Shown piece after piece: positions 28,820-38,697 of a DNA stretch of 64,000 nt (position 1 is the first letter of the stretch; the number at the start of each line of letters is the position of its first letter). The notes beneath the pieces were generated by a model. It was not told the origin of the DNA. It did no database searches and saw only the letters and a program-made list of their open reading frames with translations. The stretch spans positions 1 through 64,000 of the forward strand of contig JAGAYR010000042.1 in the NCBI GenBank assembly GCA_017940415.1, in the 5' to 3' direction. Source of the DNA: Lachnospiraceae bacterium (GTDB taxonomy: Bacteria; Bacillota; Clostridia; Lachnospirales; Lachnospiraceae). The translations under genes were made by a program, and so were the position numbers.

Positions 28820-30046
28820 TTAAAGAACAACCCCGTTCTTCTCAAGCAGAGCCTGTGCACTCTCAACAGAGTCAACACCGGTCTTGTTTTTGATGGGAGC
28901 AAATTCCTTCTCTCTTTCAACTTCGAAAGGAAGACAGCTGTCACACTGATGGATCATGTCGAGAACAAGATTCTCATACTTGTATCCGTTGGGCGACTCG
29001 GGCTTGAAAAGATTTCCGTTCTCATCGAGGCAGGGAATCTTCTTCTCAACGATATGAAGAGGAAGCGCTCCGTTTAAGATTCTCTCAAGCTGCTCAGTGG
29101 TGAACAGATAGTTAAGGATGACGCCGAAGTTATAAGCGGGATCACCCTTGTCATTCTTGGCATTCATAAGATCTTCGGTAAGATCGTAATACTCTACGAT
29201 GGAAGGTCTTCCGTCCTCAAGGCAGATAACGCCCACCTTCTCATCGGGAGCAGCCTTTCTTACAACCTTGGCGCCTACGGTGCACTTCTTTGCAATGGTA
29301 GCACCTACGAATACGGGATCTGCTATTCTCTGAAGAACATTATCAACGGCAAATACATTGAACCACTCGATGCCGTTAGCATGAACGTGATCAAGAAGTC
29401 CTGCGTTTACAAGGCTTACGAACCATCCGCCGTTACCGTTGGGAGATGTTGCCATGCGTCCCTTTTCTTCAAGATAGATCTTGCCGTCATAATCGGTTGC
29501 GGCAGCCATTGCCTGCATAAAGAAGTGAATGTGATCCTCGGGATATCCGAAGAAATTCTTCTCCTTGAAGAATGCAATGGTGGTGTCGTTGTTTTTCTCG
29601 GAAGTCATTACATAGATGTGCACGAATGCTCCGGCTTTGTCGGTAACTTCCTTAAGATTGTTGATAAGGCACTCGAAAATAAAGAGTTCTCTGGTCTTAC
29701 CCACATTGTACATTCCCTTGGGATTGTCGCTGCCGAGTCTGGTTCCCATTCCTCCCGCAAGAAGGAGTGCGGCAACCTTACCCTGCTTGACGGCATCAAG
29801 ACCGATGGCCTCATATTCTTTCTCGTGTTCTTTGATCTCAGGAAGCTCCATGCAATCAAGAGGAGTGATCACGCCTCTCTTCTCAAGTTCTTCTTTATTC
29901 TTGCAGGACGCAAGAATACTCATGTCGGTGCCTTCGATCTGGGCAAGAAGTGATTCTTTGCCGGCATCATCCAGCTCATCATAATATTTGAGAACCTGCA
30001 TCTGTCCGAATTTCTCGAGCTTAGCTTTTGCTTCTTCAATATTCAT
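28820..30046 (-). CDS. UTP-glucose-1-phosphate uridylyltransferase, eukaryote-type (UDPGP family)
   Basis: A 408-residue nucleotide-sugar pyrophosphorylase. The loop LLLAGGMGTRLGSDNPKGMY near residues 92-111 is the UDPGP-family nucleotide-binding signature, followed by FEcLINNL, YVMTS and NGNGG motifs (sugar and uridine binding). This family differs from the bacterial GalU fold class and acts on glucose-1-P, galactose-1-P or GlcNAc-1-P depending on member; the substrate is not settled here. CTAGGAGAAAAAAT precedes the ATG. Confidence 0.9.
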   Translation of the reverse strand: MNIEEAKAKLEKFGQMQVLKYYDELDDAGKESLLAQIEGTDMSILASCKNKEELEKRGVITPLDCMELPEIKEHEKEYEAIGLDAVKQGKVAALLLAGGMGTRLGSDNPKGMYNVGKTRELFIFECLINNLKEVTDKAGAFVHIYVMTSEKNNDTTIAFFKEKNFFGYPEDHIHFFMQAMAAATDYDGKIYLEEKGRMATSPNGNGGWFVSLVNAGLLDHVHANGIEWFNVFAVDNVLQRIADPVFVGATIAKKCTVGAKVVRKAAPDEKVGVICLEDGRPSIVEYYDLTEDLMNAKNDKGDPAYNFGVILNYLFTTEQLERILNGALPLHIVEKKIPCLDENGNLFKPESPNGYKYENLVLDMIHQCDSCLPFEVEREKEFAPIKNKTGVDSVESAQALLEKNGVVL

Positions 30047-30128
30047 ATTTTTTCTCCTAGTTTAAGTGCTGATAATCACTATAAAATAATATCACAAAAA
30101 AGGCCGTAATATATCTTAAAAAAATTGA

Positions 30129-30160
30129 AAACACCCGGGCAATCCCATACCCGGGTGTTT
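30129..30160 (-). terminator. Terminator after the prepilin-like gene
   Basis: AAACACCCGGG and CCCGGGTGTTT form a perfect 11-bp stem with a 10-nt loop, 26 bp past the stop. On the minus strand the tail is TTTTCAATTTTTTT. Confidence 0.88.
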
Positions 30161-30185
30161 CCATATAGGGTTTTCTTCCAAGATA

Positions 30186-30584
30186 TTAAGCCGCTTTGTA
30201 AGCGGAAATACCAGCTTCGGTGATAAGATTGTAAGTCGTTCCGGTAGGATACACCTGCACCTCATTGGTTGCGGCATCATAAGAAACCGTGAACGTATTA
30301 CCCGGGGTACCGGGCTCTCCCTCTACATAGGGAATATCATTAAGAGCGCTGGGAAGATTAGGTGTAGTATTCATGATGACTACGGTACTTGCATCCTGAA
30401 TCTTTCCCTCAGCTATATCTGTCAGAAAAGTCTCTCTGAGTTCCTGAGCATTCTGGATATCCTTGGAGCGTCTTGACTGCTCGACATATTTAATAAACTG
30501 CGGAGCCAGTATACCGACAAGGACAGCCATTATCGCTATGGTTATTATTAGTTCTACCAGTGAAAATCCTTTATTCTTTTCCAT
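30186..30584 (-). CDS. Type IV prepilin-like protein
   Basis: A 132-residue protein with a class III signal: short charged leader MEKNKG, cleavage site G/F, then FSLVELIITIAIMAVLVGILAPQF, with the invariant Glu at mature position 5. The C-terminal globular part (about residues 50-132) is Asn/Thr-rich and has no disulfide pair. No pilus motor, peptidase or assembly-platform gene is nearby, so this is an orphan pilin or pseudopilin. It has its own promoter and terminator, a single-gene unit. Confidence 0.88.
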   Translation of the reverse strand: MEKNKGFSLVELIITIAIMAVLVGILAPQFIKYVEQSRRSKDIQNAQELRETFLTDIAEGKIQDASTVVIMNTTPNLPSALNDIPYVEGEPGTPGNTFTVSYDAATNEVQVYPTGTTYNLITEAGISAYKAA

Positions 30585-30637
30585 AACATCTTCCTCTCCC
30601 CATAAACCAACAACCGGTCTACAACCCCTTCATTAAT

Positions 30638-30666
30638 AATATACTTTGTGAAATGCAAAAGAACAA
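30638..30666 (-). promoter_or_regulatory. Promoter for the prepilin-like gene
   Basis: TTGTTC (30661-30666) and TATATT (30638-30643) are 17 bp apart on the minus strand. Upstream lies an AT-rich dyad with two TCTTAAGA sites (30694-30701 and 30718-30725) that may bind a regulator. Confidence 0.6.
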
Positions 30667-30683
30667 TAGTTATTTTAAAAAAT

Positions 30684-30735
30684 ATTAATCAAATCTTAAG
30701 ATTTCGTTTTGTGCAATTCTTAAGAAATTATTAAT
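30684..30735. promoter_or_regulatory. AT-rich dyad upstream of the prepilin promoter
   Basis: Arms 30684-30704 and 30715-30735 pair at 17 of 21 positions. Each arm contains the perfect palindrome TCTTAAGA, centres 24 bp apart. It sits 18 bp upstream of the -35 box. It could be a protein binding site or the 3' end structure of the LRR gene. Confidence 0.4.
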
Positions 30736-30768
30736 ATTTTTGTCCTCATAAGGATTTTTTTTACTTTT

Positions 30769-31644
30769 TCAGAGCTCCAAAGCGGAGAAAAACCTGTCCG
30801 AAGCCTCCTCACCGGAACTTTTTACCAAAAGACTTTTAAGTTCCTGCTTGTCATCTCCCAATTGTCTTATCATTGCATCTCTGTTTGTATCATCAATGCA
30901 GTTAAGATCCGCAAGAAGATCAAAATGTTTCTTATCGGGATAAAGATCTCTTACGGCTATCCAGCTTTCATTTCCCGCAGTAGCGCCCATTCTGTGATCG
31001 TATACGTAGTTCTTGAATATATCGGAAGCCTTATCTGTAAGTGCTTCGGGATTAAGGAGTCTAAGCATTGAAAGAGAAGCCTTTAAAACTCTCCTGGAGC
31101 TTTCATACGCTCCTTTATCCGAGCTTCCGTAATCTTCTTCGCCGCACAGTATCTGATTTAAGAATCCTTCATCATCGGGAGCCTGCAAAACAGATATGGC
31201 CCAGGCATCCCATTTGCTCAGGAAATCATCCTCTATCTTTTCTATATCGGATAAATGAGCCGGTGCTCCGTTTCTCACTGCCCCCGCCAGAAGAACCTTT
31301 TTATCCTCCGATAATCCCGGAAGAGAAATCTTCTGCAAAGACCTGCAGCCCGTAAATATTCCTTCGCCCGCATTACATGAAGGCAAAACAACCTCACTTA
31401 AGTTAATACAGTGGGCAAAACAAAAATCTCCGATGCTCCTCACGTAATCCGGAAGTATTATTTTCTTAAGGGTGCGTTTACCGAGGAATGCTTTTTTCAA
31501 TACCGTTGTCACCGGCTTGCCGTCATCCGATGCATCCGGAACCGTAAGAACGGAGAAGCTTCCGGTAACTCTGGACAGAGCCAGCTCTCCGTCTTTTTCA
31601 TCAAATACGAGGCTTCCCTCGGGATAAACAATCTCTTTTTCCAA
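30769..31644 (-). CDS. LRR_5 (BspA-like) protein with helical C-terminal domain
   Basis: A 291-residue cytosolic protein. Residues about 45-125 hold three BspA/TpLRR-type units (LKKIILPDYVRSIGDFCFAHC, LSEVVLPS..., LQKISLPGL). Residues about 135-291 are helical and acidic with no recognised family. There is no signal peptide, unlike most BspA-like surface proteins. It is 15 bp after the MoxR-type ATPase gene, third in the operon. It may be an adaptor or substrate-binding part of the MoxR/VWA pair; that is inferred from position only. Confidence 0.75.
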   Translation of the reverse strand: MEKEIVYPEGSLVFDEKDGELALSRVTGSFSVLTVPDASDDGKPVTTVLKKAFLGKRTLKKIILPDYVRSIGDFCFAHCINLSEVVLPSCNAGEGIFTGCRSLQKISLPGLSEDKKVLLAGAVRNGAPAHLSDIEKIEDDFLSKWDAWAISVLQAPDDEGFLNQILCGEEDYGSSDKGAYESSRRVLKASLSMLRLLNPEALTDKASDIFKNYVYDHRMGATAGNESWIAVRDLYPDKKHFDLLADLNCIDDTNRDAMIRQLGDDKQELKSLLVKSSGEEASDRFFSALEL

Positions 31645-31659
31645 ATCAGTCTCCTATGA

Positions 31660-33177
31660 TCAAAGATCCAGTTTTAAGATCTCCTGCTTCAGATCATTAC
31701 CTCTTTCCGACAGTTCCATATCCTTGGAAAGAGTTTCGTAATCTCCGCTTCCGAAGGTTCCGATAAATCTCGATGACCAGGGATCCGAAGTGAGTCTCGC
31801 GGCGAGAATAACAGGTTCGTTTCCTCCGTCATAAGCTTCGCGCACGAATGCGATCATGTTGGAAAGTTTAGATCCTGTATTTTCCGATTCAGCCTTAAGT
31901 GCATGAACCTTCTTTTCATATATTCCTGATACCACGGTAAATACCGCGTTTCCGTCCGCACAGGACGCCGCATTTGCGGCGCGGATCATATCCTCATATA
32001 AAGCTGCGCATCCTTTTAATTTCTTTCTGTCTCCGTCACTCAGTGCGCCTGCTGCCTTAAGATCATGAAGCCTCTTGGATGCAGCATCCGATGCACTCTT
32101 AAGGATTCCCACGGTTTCATCAAAGCCTGCGCCATCACCTGCTTTGTTTTTGACAGCTCTGAGTACCGGCGTGATCTGCGATATCATGTCGGCCTTTTCC
32201 ATGACACTTCTCATGTCCGCATTTACCGCATCAAGAAGCATACCAAGCACGGAAAGTTTCTCATCAAATCCAGCCTCTGATGCTCTTGCAAAAATCTGCG
32301 GAGGAGGATTGCCCGCAAGAATATCCGCTATGCGGTAATCCTTCTTGTACTTCTTATACATATCCAGATATGCGGCAAAATCCTTGGCAACCCTGTCACA
32401 TCTCAGATACTGACATATCAGAGTCTCATCCGTAGCGATGTCTTCTTCGTCGCATAAAAGCAGCATATCCGAAAGATCTTCCCAGCCTCTTGCGGTAACA
32501 TAACTTCTTCCCTCGGGTGACATTTCCATTACATAGAAATCATCCTTCTTAACTTCCAGATATCCCATTACCGCACCGTGGATATTTCTGCCGGAAGCAT
32601 ATTCACGCCACACTTTGAGATCGGGCTCAACGGATATTACCTTAAGTCTGTCCAAAGTCGCAACGTCGAATTCCCTTACGGATCTGTTGTACTCGGGAGG
32701 ATTACCGGCAGTCACGATTATCCATCCTTCCGGAACCGCATGACGTCCGAAGGTTTTATACTGCAGGAACTGAAGCATGGATGGTCCCAATGTCTCAGAC
32801 ACGCAGTTTATCTCATCCAGAAAAAGAATACCTTCACTGATACCGCTCTCTTCAATGGCATCATAAACGGATGCGATGATCTCACTCATGGTATATTCGG
32901 TTACGGAGTATTCTTTTCCGCCGAATTCTTTTTTCGTGATGTAGGGAAGTCCCAGTGCGGACTGCCTTGTGTGATGGGTCATGGAATATGACACAAGAGC
33001 AATTCCCAGTTCGGATGCTATCTGCTCCATGATCGCGGTCTTACCTATACCCGGTGCTCCCACCATAAATATGGGACGCTGTCTTGATACCGGGATATGA
33101 TATTCACCGTCGTCGTCTTTCTTGAGATATAAAGAAACAGTATCTTTGATGACCTGTTTAGCACGTGATATGTTCAT
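31660..33177 (-). CDS. MoxR-type AAA+ ATPase
   Basis: A 505-residue ATPase. The AAA+ core (about residues 35-245) has Walker A GAPGIGKTA, Walker B GILFLDEIN and sensor 1 VTAGNPPEYN, and an arginine-finger region at LDRLKVI. The C-terminal 260 residues are helical and carry no known motif. MoxR ATPases work with VWA proteins in metal insertion or complex assembly. Here the VWA gene overlaps it by four bases (ATGA), so the pair is translationally coupled. The partner assembly target is unknown. Confidence 0.88.
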   Translation of the reverse strand: MNISRAKQVIKDTVSLYLKKDDDGEYHIPVSRQRPIFMVGAPGIGKTAIMEQIASELGIALVSYSMTHHTRQSALGLPYITKKEFGGKEYSVTEYTMSEIIASVYDAIEESGISEGILFLDEINCVSETLGPSMLQFLQYKTFGRHAVPEGWIIVTAGNPPEYNRSVREFDVATLDRLKVISVEPDLKVWREYASGRNIHGAVMGYLEVKKDDFYVMEMSPEGRSYVTARGWEDLSDMLLLCDEEDIATDETLICQYLRCDRVAKDFAAYLDMYKKYKKDYRIADILAGNPPPQIFARASEAGFDEKLSVLGMLLDAVNADMRSVMEKADMISQITPVLRAVKNKAGDGAGFDETVGILKSASDAASKRLHDLKAAGALSDGDRKKLKGCAALYEDMIRAANAASCADGNAVFTVVSGIYEKKVHALKAESENTGSKLSNMIAFVREAYDGGNEPVILAARLTSDPWSSRFIGTFGSGDYETLSKDMELSERGNDLKQEILKLDL

Positions 33178-34481
33178 CCGAGTTCATCCTCCTCTATTAT
33201 CACTTTGGTACTCCATGCGGGACACGCAGGTCTTGCCACATCATTGTTCAGGAAAGCAAAAATGACATCTTCGTCAGGTTTCTTTTCCGGATATATTCCG
33301 TACCCGTCGGTAAAATATATAATACCCTTGAGGTCGTCGAATTCATGCTTTTCTTTGAGTTCTTCAACATATGAAAAGACCGGTCTGAAATCGGTGGCGC
33401 CTCCGCCCACAATCTTCATGTCCTTCAGATATTCATCCAACGCTTCCGAATCCGTTATCTTATCATCGGTTTTAACTTCGCTGTCGCATTGAATTATATG
33501 AACGTTGATCTTCCTGAAGAAACTTTCGGAATTCTTGAGCAGGTCGAAGGTCTGTCTGATAAATTTCTTAACGATCTCTCCGCTTGTGGATGCCGAGGTA
33601 TCTATTGCTATGACAAAGTCCCTTATCCTCTTTTCGTCCCTGTATTCGAGAGGCTCTATAAAGGGCATTCCGTCATATTCTTCAAGGCCGTATACATAGT
33701 AGATATAATCAAATTCTTCATCGCTGAGGCGGTTCGTTTCGCCCGATACCAGGAAATGTTCCAGCACTTTTGAATAATCGAATTTGACCGCAGCACCTTC
33801 CGCAAGATTCCGTTCCAGTGCCTCTCCGGTGGTTTTACTTTCCGAGAAATTCTTGATCTCCGCAAGAACCTGCCTTGATATCTTCTTCCATTCCTCTTCC
33901 GAGATGACCATTTCGGTCTCGGATGATGATGCATGCCACAGTTCGTGGGAGTCTTTCTTAAATGCTCTTTCGTATTCCAGCACTCTCGAAGTGGTCATGG
34001 GATTTTTCCTGAAATACTTATATATCTTCTCGGCGGAAAGAGGGCCTATGTCTTCTCTGAGAACCTTGAGCATACCGGCGGACGACAGATCCGAATCCAA
34101 TCTGATGCAGGGTTCGTCCAGCTCTGCTATGACATTCTCAACCGCTATGTCACATGCCAGATCCCACAGCACCATATCCGTTTTATTGCCTGCAAAAGGA
34201 TGTGCGAATATATGATGCAGGAGAACATGGAACAGCATTCTTGCGGGATATTTAAAATCGTGAGAAGAAGCTTTAAGCATAACTACGGGATCGTAGTACA
34301 TCCGCCCCATATCGGACTTAACATCCCCAATCCCCGGTCTTGCCTCCCATTTCAGCTCCATGAGGCTTCTTGAGAGGAATCTGAAGGACATAAGTATCTC
34401 ATCTCTCGCAAGCGCAAGAACCCGCTCCGCCAGAGATTTTATCTTTTCCGTGTTTTCTTTTTCGGATAGTCTGTTTTCCAT
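33174..34481 (-). CDS. VWA-domain protein (DUF2201-like), partner of the MoxR ATPase
   Basis: A 435-residue protein. The C-terminal VWA-like domain (about residues 290-430) has an intact MIDAS start DTSASTSG, the later GGGATDFRP threonine and FTDGYG aspartate. The N-terminal half has LHHIFAHPF, a degenerate version of the metallopeptidase-like helix seen in DUF2201 proteins; the usual HExxH glutamate is absent. No clear ribosome site precedes the ATG at 34481, and a terminator stem for the upstream gene ends 6 bp before it. A TATAAT with extended TG (34520-34525) overlaps the end of the upstream gene and may drive this operon. Confidence 0.85.
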   Translation of the reverse strand: MENRLSEKENTEKIKSLAERVLALARDEILMSFRFLSRSLMELKWEARPGIGDVKSDMGRMYYDPVVMLKASSHDFKYPARMLFHVLLHHIFAHPFAGNKTDMVLWDLACDIAVENVIAELDEPCIRLDSDLSSAGMLKVLREDIGPLSAEKIYKYFRKNPMTTSRVLEYERAFKKDSHELWHASSSETEMVISEEEWKKISRQVLAEIKNFSESKTTGEALERNLAEGAAVKFDYSKVLEHFLVSGETNRLSDEEFDYIYYVYGLEEYDGMPFIEPLEYRDEKRIRDFVIAIDTSASTSGEIVKKFIRQTFDLLKNSESFFRKINVHIIQCDSEVKTDDKITDSEALDEYLKDMKIVGGGATDFRPVFSYVEELKEKHEFDDLKGIIYFTDGYGIYPEKKPDEDVIFAFLNNDVARPACPAWSTKVIIEEDELG

Positions 34482-34487
34482 AAATGC

Positions 34488-34517
34488 AAAAAAGGGAGCA
34501 CCGCTTTTGTACTCCCT
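34488..34517 (-). terminator. Short terminator after the EAL-domain gene
   Basis: AGGGAG and CTCCCT (34493-34498 with 34512-34517) form a 6-bp stem followed by T6 on the minus strand, 9 bp past the EAL gene stop. The stem is short, so read-through into the VWA operon is likely. Confidence 0.6.
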
Positions 34518-34525
34518 AAATTATA

Positions 34526-36877
34526 TCATGGTTTTTTACCCATAAACTTATCTTCGAACTCCTCAACAGGTATCGGCTTGGAGAAATAGTATCCCTGGAA
34601 AGCGCGGCATCCGCATTCCTCAAGGAAATTCTTCTGCTCCTGCGTCTCCACGCCTTCCGTTATGACCGTAAGTCCCATCTCAAGTCCCATGTTGATGACG
34701 TTGGAAAGGATTATTGTGGATTTAAGATAGGTGTCCGCATCGGGGATATTTCTAAGGAACATCATATCCACCTTGATCACATCAACCGGCAGATTCTTGA
34801 GGGTATTAAGTGAAGAATATCCGCTTCCGAAGTCATCCATCTCCACTATGAATCCGTCTCTTCTCAGCGCCTTGATGGTATCCTGCACAGAACCTTCGTT
34901 ATTAAGCATTGCGGTCTCGGTGATCTCAAGCCTGAGCTGTTCCGGTCTGATACCGTATTTGCCCACATAACCGGTTATGTCGCCGTACACATCCGTGAAA
35001 AAGAAATCCTTGGGAGAGATATTGACCGACAGATACATGTCGTCCCGGCCTTCATTGTTCCACTTTCCGAGTATCTTACAGGAAGTTTCCCAGATATATC
35101 TGTCCGCGTCCACTATAAGTCCCGTCTTTTCGAGAACGCCCAGGAATTTTCCGGGAGGAAGGAGTCCTTCCTTTTTATGATTCCATCTTATCAGAACTTC
35201 TCCGCCCTTAACTTCGTCAGATGCAACCTGAGCCTGAATATAAGGAATTATCTCGCCGTCCCTGATGGCATCATGAATGCTTCCGGTTATCATCTGTTCC
35301 CATACAATGGAATCGCGAACGGATCTGTCGTAATATGCCATAACACGCTGCATGTCATTTTTGATACCGTCAATTGCAAAGAACGCTCTGTCAAAAACAG
35401 TCTGGGAAGTCAATTTGCTTTCACCCGTCACGCATACTCCGACATGCATTGAAACGGGATATTTATTGTCTCCTCCGTCTATATGAACAGACTTGCAAAG
35501 TGCGGTAAACTTCGAAGGATCAAAGTCCTCTTTTTCCATAAACAGACCGAATCTGTCTGCAGTAACGCGTCCCACGATATCCTTGGGGCCCGTCACCTCC
35601 GTAAGTTTATCAGCTATCTGCTTAAGAAGATCGTCCGCACGTTCGGTTCCGAACACGTCGTTGATTACCTTAAAACCGCTGATATTTGTGACAACCGCAA
35701 CGTATTCTCTGTCTCCGCCGGCTGCCAGTTTCTCATCAGTCAGTCTGTAGAGAGCCGATAGGTTATAAAGCCCCGTGAGAGAATCATGGCTTGCCAGGAA
35801 TCTTTCTTTTTCAAGTTCTACTTCTTCATCCGTCCTGTCATTTACATTGACGTAGAAGCCGCAATACTCATGTCTGCTATCATATACATCAGACACTTCC
35901 GTCTCGTATATGACATCATTGCCGGTTTTCTCATCGGTGATACGTCTTACAAATCTGCAGGAACCGTTCGGTATCTTTTCACCACCCACAAGATCACGGA
36001 ATATACGTGCAGCGCCTTTGAAATCATCATCCGCTATTCCAAACATATCCGCAAAACTATGGTTCAGGAAAACAACCTTTTTGGAGTTGTCGAAAAGGAC
36101 TATACCGTTATCCGAAGACCTTAGAGATGCGGATAACAGGTTGTTTATGAGTGTTGCGGGTTTGTAATAGAAAGTGAAAAATACTATGAGAAGTCCCGTT
36201 ATGGCATATCCGATAAGTGACAGATCCACAGGACTTGTGGAGATCATTACGCTAACGGTCCAGATGGCGGATACCAAAAGCGATAATGCGATCAGGAAAT
36301 ATCTGATCCAGTAAATTGCCGCATTCCTGCTGGCTTTCCACAAAAGCATGGCGATACCGGAAACAACGGCAACTATGACCAGGAATCCGTGCACATAATA
36401 ATACGTTCCGCCCATGACGCCGTAATAGACTCTGTCCGAAAACCATTTGCTTCCGGCGGTCATGGCATCAACGCTTTTTCCGGCCTGTGTCTCGGGGACT
36501 ATGGCGATGACAGTATATACATGCTTGAATTTGAAATTATTCAGAATTGAGATTACATCCAAAGCGGTAAGGATGCGGAACACCCACACATACCACTTAT
36601 ACCTGTGAGAGATTCCACAATAGACCATTACGAACCTCAGAAGGAAAAACAGCATGAGATCCATGCCGATATAAAGAACCGCATAACCGATCTCCGCAAC
36701 TTTCTCATACCTGGTCATGGTCACCACGCCGTCTGCCGTAAAAGGTATAAAACTGCTCACGAGAAGACACAGGATAAAACCTCTATAAGGATTATCCTTA
36801 CGTCTGACCATGTATATACTTGCCAGGTACAGTATCATGAAGATACTGAGCAGGATCATGAAAGTATATGAGATCAT
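34526..36877 (-). CDS. 7TM-PAS-GGDEF-EAL cyclic-di-GMP phosphodiesterase, GGDEF degenerate
   Basis: A 783-residue membrane protein. Seven helices (about residues 1-240) of the histidine-kinase N-terminal 7TM type are followed by a PAS domain (near 250-355), a GGDEF domain (near 365-520) and an EAL domain (near 530-775). The cyclase signature is replaced by TADRF, so diguanylate cyclase activity should be lost. The EAL part keeps EVLIRW, NISPKDF, the Glu of EITETA, DDFGSGYSS, KVD and EGVET, so it is probably an active c-di-GMP phosphodiesterase. It starts 14 bp after the chemoreceptor gene, suggesting shared expression and a motility link. Confidence 0.92.
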   Translation of the reverse strand: MISYTFMILLSIFMILYLASIYMVRRKDNPYRGFILCLLVSSFIPFTADGVVTMTRYEKVAEIGYAVLYIGMDLMLFFLLRFVMVYCGISHRYKWYVWVFRILTALDVISILNNFKFKHVYTVIAIVPETQAGKSVDAMTAGSKWFSDRVYYGVMGGTYYYVHGFLVIVAVVSGIAMLLWKASRNAAIYWIRYFLIALSLLVSAIWTVSVMISTSPVDLSLIGYAITGLLIVFFTFYYKPATLINNLLSASLRSSDNGIVLFDNSKKVVFLNHSFADMFGIADDDFKGAARIFRDLVGGEKIPNGSCRFVRRITDEKTGNDVIYETEVSDVYDSRHEYCGFYVNVNDRTDEEVELEKERFLASHDSLTGLYNLSALYRLTDEKLAAGGDREYVAVVTNISGFKVINDVFGTERADDLLKQIADKLTEVTGPKDIVGRVTADRFGLFMEKEDFDPSKFTALCKSVHIDGGDNKYPVSMHVGVCVTGESKLTSQTVFDRAFFAIDGIKNDMQRVMAYYDRSVRDSIVWEQMITGSIHDAIRDGEIIPYIQAQVASDEVKGGEVLIRWNHKKEGLLPPGKFLGVLEKTGLIVDADRYIWETSCKILGKWNNEGRDDMYLSVNISPKDFFFTDVYGDITGYVGKYGIRPEQLRLEITETAMLNNEGSVQDTIKALRRDGFIVEMDDFGSGYSSLNTLKNLPVDVIKVDMMFLRNIPDADTYLKSTIILSNVINMGLEMGLTVITEGVETQEQKNFLEECGCRAFQGYYFSKPIPVEEFEDKFMGKKP

Positions 36878-36891
36878 AATGCCGAACTTTC

Positions 36892-38673
36892 TTAATCAAG
36901 GACAAACTTCTTAACAACTTCCTCCAGTTTACCCACACATTCGTGACACTGAGTGACCATAATGCCCGTGTCGCTCATGCCCTGTACGATATCCGTGGTC
37001 TTGCCTGCAATATCGGAAACATCGCTTGCGGATTCTCCGATGGCTGTGTTAATGGATCCGATGGCTCCCACAATATTAGCAAGGATTTCCATAAGCTCAT
37101 CAACACTGTTCTTGATGCTGGACATGCTGTCTTTGAAGATATCGGCATCATCCTGATACTGATCGCCCACCTTCTGGAATTCATCATAGTCCGCAAGAAC
37201 GGTATCTTCTATAAATTCACCCATCTCCTCAAGGCATCCCTGCATCTGAGTGATGGCCGAATTAACTTCCTCCACTATACCGTTGATATTGGTAACGGCA
37301 TGTGATGTCTGATCTGCGAGATTACCGATCTCGGTAGCGACAACCGCAAATCCCCTTCCCGCTTCGCCAGCTCTTGCTGCCTCGATGGAAGCATTAAGAG
37401 CAAGAAGAGAGGTCTGGGAGGATATCGCCATAATGGTATTTGTAAGTTCACCGATCTTCTCAGCAGCTCTTGAACTTTCGATGGCATGATCGGATTTAGC
37501 CTTGACGTCGTTATACTTCTGTCTGGTATTTCTGGAAGCAGCTTCCGTTGTCCTCTTGAGATCTGTTGCTCTTTCCATGATCTCATCGGATACGGTGAAT
37601 CCGTCATTGGTCTGCATCTCAATCTGATGAGCCGTATTATGGATTCCTCCGATGTCAGTATTGATGCTCTCGGAAGAAGCCGAGCACTCCTGCATTGAAG
37701 CAGCCAGCTGCTCTGTGGTTGCGGAATTATCCGTACACATTGTATTAACTACATTTGAAGTCTCGTTGAGCACGCTCATGTTGCTCTCAATCTCACCGGA
37801 TGCACTTTCTATCTTTCCGACGATCTCTCTGAGACTGCTTCTCATATCACGGACGGAATTTGCTATAAGTCCGAACTCGTCTTTTCTGCCGCATACGGCT
37901 CCGGATTTGGGGTTATGTCTGAGGTCGAATTTTGCCGTATCATCAAGTATCTCAACAAGTGTATTAACCGGCTTAAGCATCCATGAAATGATCAGGTAGA
38001 AAGCCGTAAGGGTCACTATCAAAAGGATGGTCGCGGTTATGGTAAGCAGAATTCTGAGGGATTTAATAGGTGCCATTACAAGATCGTAATCACCTGTTAC
38101 AACTACGATGTTTCCGCCGCTTGTGAAAGCATATCCCGCAAACTTATCCGAGCCTTTGTATTCATAGACAACGGAACCGTCGCCGATGGCAGAAGGTTTT
38201 TCACCGGAAGAAAGTCTTGAGGTAAGGCTCTTTACAGCTTCATTCTCAACGGAATTTCCTATTTTATCCGCGCTTGAATGATAAGCCATAGTGCCGTGTG
38301 CGCTTACAAAATAAGCGTACGATCCGTCAACGCCCGTAAGCTCTATGTCACCCAGTACTCCGCCGAAATATTCCTTGAGCATTTCCCTGTTGCCTTCGGG
38401 ATCCGCTTCAAGCATCTCAATCATTGAATTTTCCTTATCAATGCCGTACTGAGCATCACCGGTACCTTCCCTGCAGAGCGCATCGATACCGTCCGCAGCA
38501 GCCTGTGCCACGTTCATGGTGTACTTCTTGTACGCCTCCACCATGGTATCTTCGGCGTTTTCGATAGCCATCGCCGAAAGGATCAGTCCCGATATGACAA
38601 ATGTAAGAAAAACTGCCGCAACGGTCCTGGTAATGCTTGAGTTCAAAAACTTGACTTTGGTATTCTTTTCCAA
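36892..38673 (-). CDS. Methyl-accepting chemotaxis protein
   Basis: A chemoreceptor of about 593 residues. An N-terminal helix (about residues 14-35) is followed by a Cache-like extracellular sensor domain (to about 200), a second helix (about 205-235), a HAMP-type linker with [20 protein letters not shown], and a cytoplasmic signalling tip with the conserved [25 protein letters not shown] pattern. The start is set to TTG at 38671-38673 because AGAGGTG lies 6 bp before it; an ATG at 38689-38691 is in frame but has no ribosome site. No C-terminal CheR-binding pentapeptide. It precedes a c-di-GMP phosphodiesterase gene. Confidence 0.93.
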   Translation of the reverse strand: MEKNTKVKFLNSSITRTVAAVFLTFVISGLILSAMAIENAEDTMVEAYKKYTMNVAQAAADGIDALCREGTGDAQYGIDKENSMIEMLEADPEGNREMLKEYFGGVLGDIELTGVDGSYAYFVSAHGTMAYHSSADKIGNSVENEAVKSLTSRLSSGEKPSAIGDGSVVYEYKGSDKFAGYAFTSGGNIVVVTGDYDLVMAPIKSLRILLTITATILLIVTLTAFYLIISWMLKPVNTLVEILDDTAKFDLRHNPKSGAVCGRKDEFGLIANSVRDMRSSLREIVGKIESASGEIESNMSVLNETSNVVNTMCTDNSATTEQLAASMQECSASSESINTDIGGIHNTAHQIEMQTNDGFTVSDEIMERATDLKRTTEAASRNTRQKYNDVKAKSDHAIESSRAAEKIGELTNTIMAISSQTSLLALNASIEAARAGEAGRGFAVVATEIGNLADQTSHAVTNINGIVEEVNSAITQMQGCLEEMGEFIEDTVLADYDEFQKVGDQYQDDADIFKDSMSSIKNSVDELMEILANIVGAIGSINTAIGESASDVSDIAGKTTDIVQGMSDTGIMVTQCHECVGKLEEVVKKFVLD

Positions 38674-38697
38674 CTTAAGCACCTCTTTCATCCGGAT

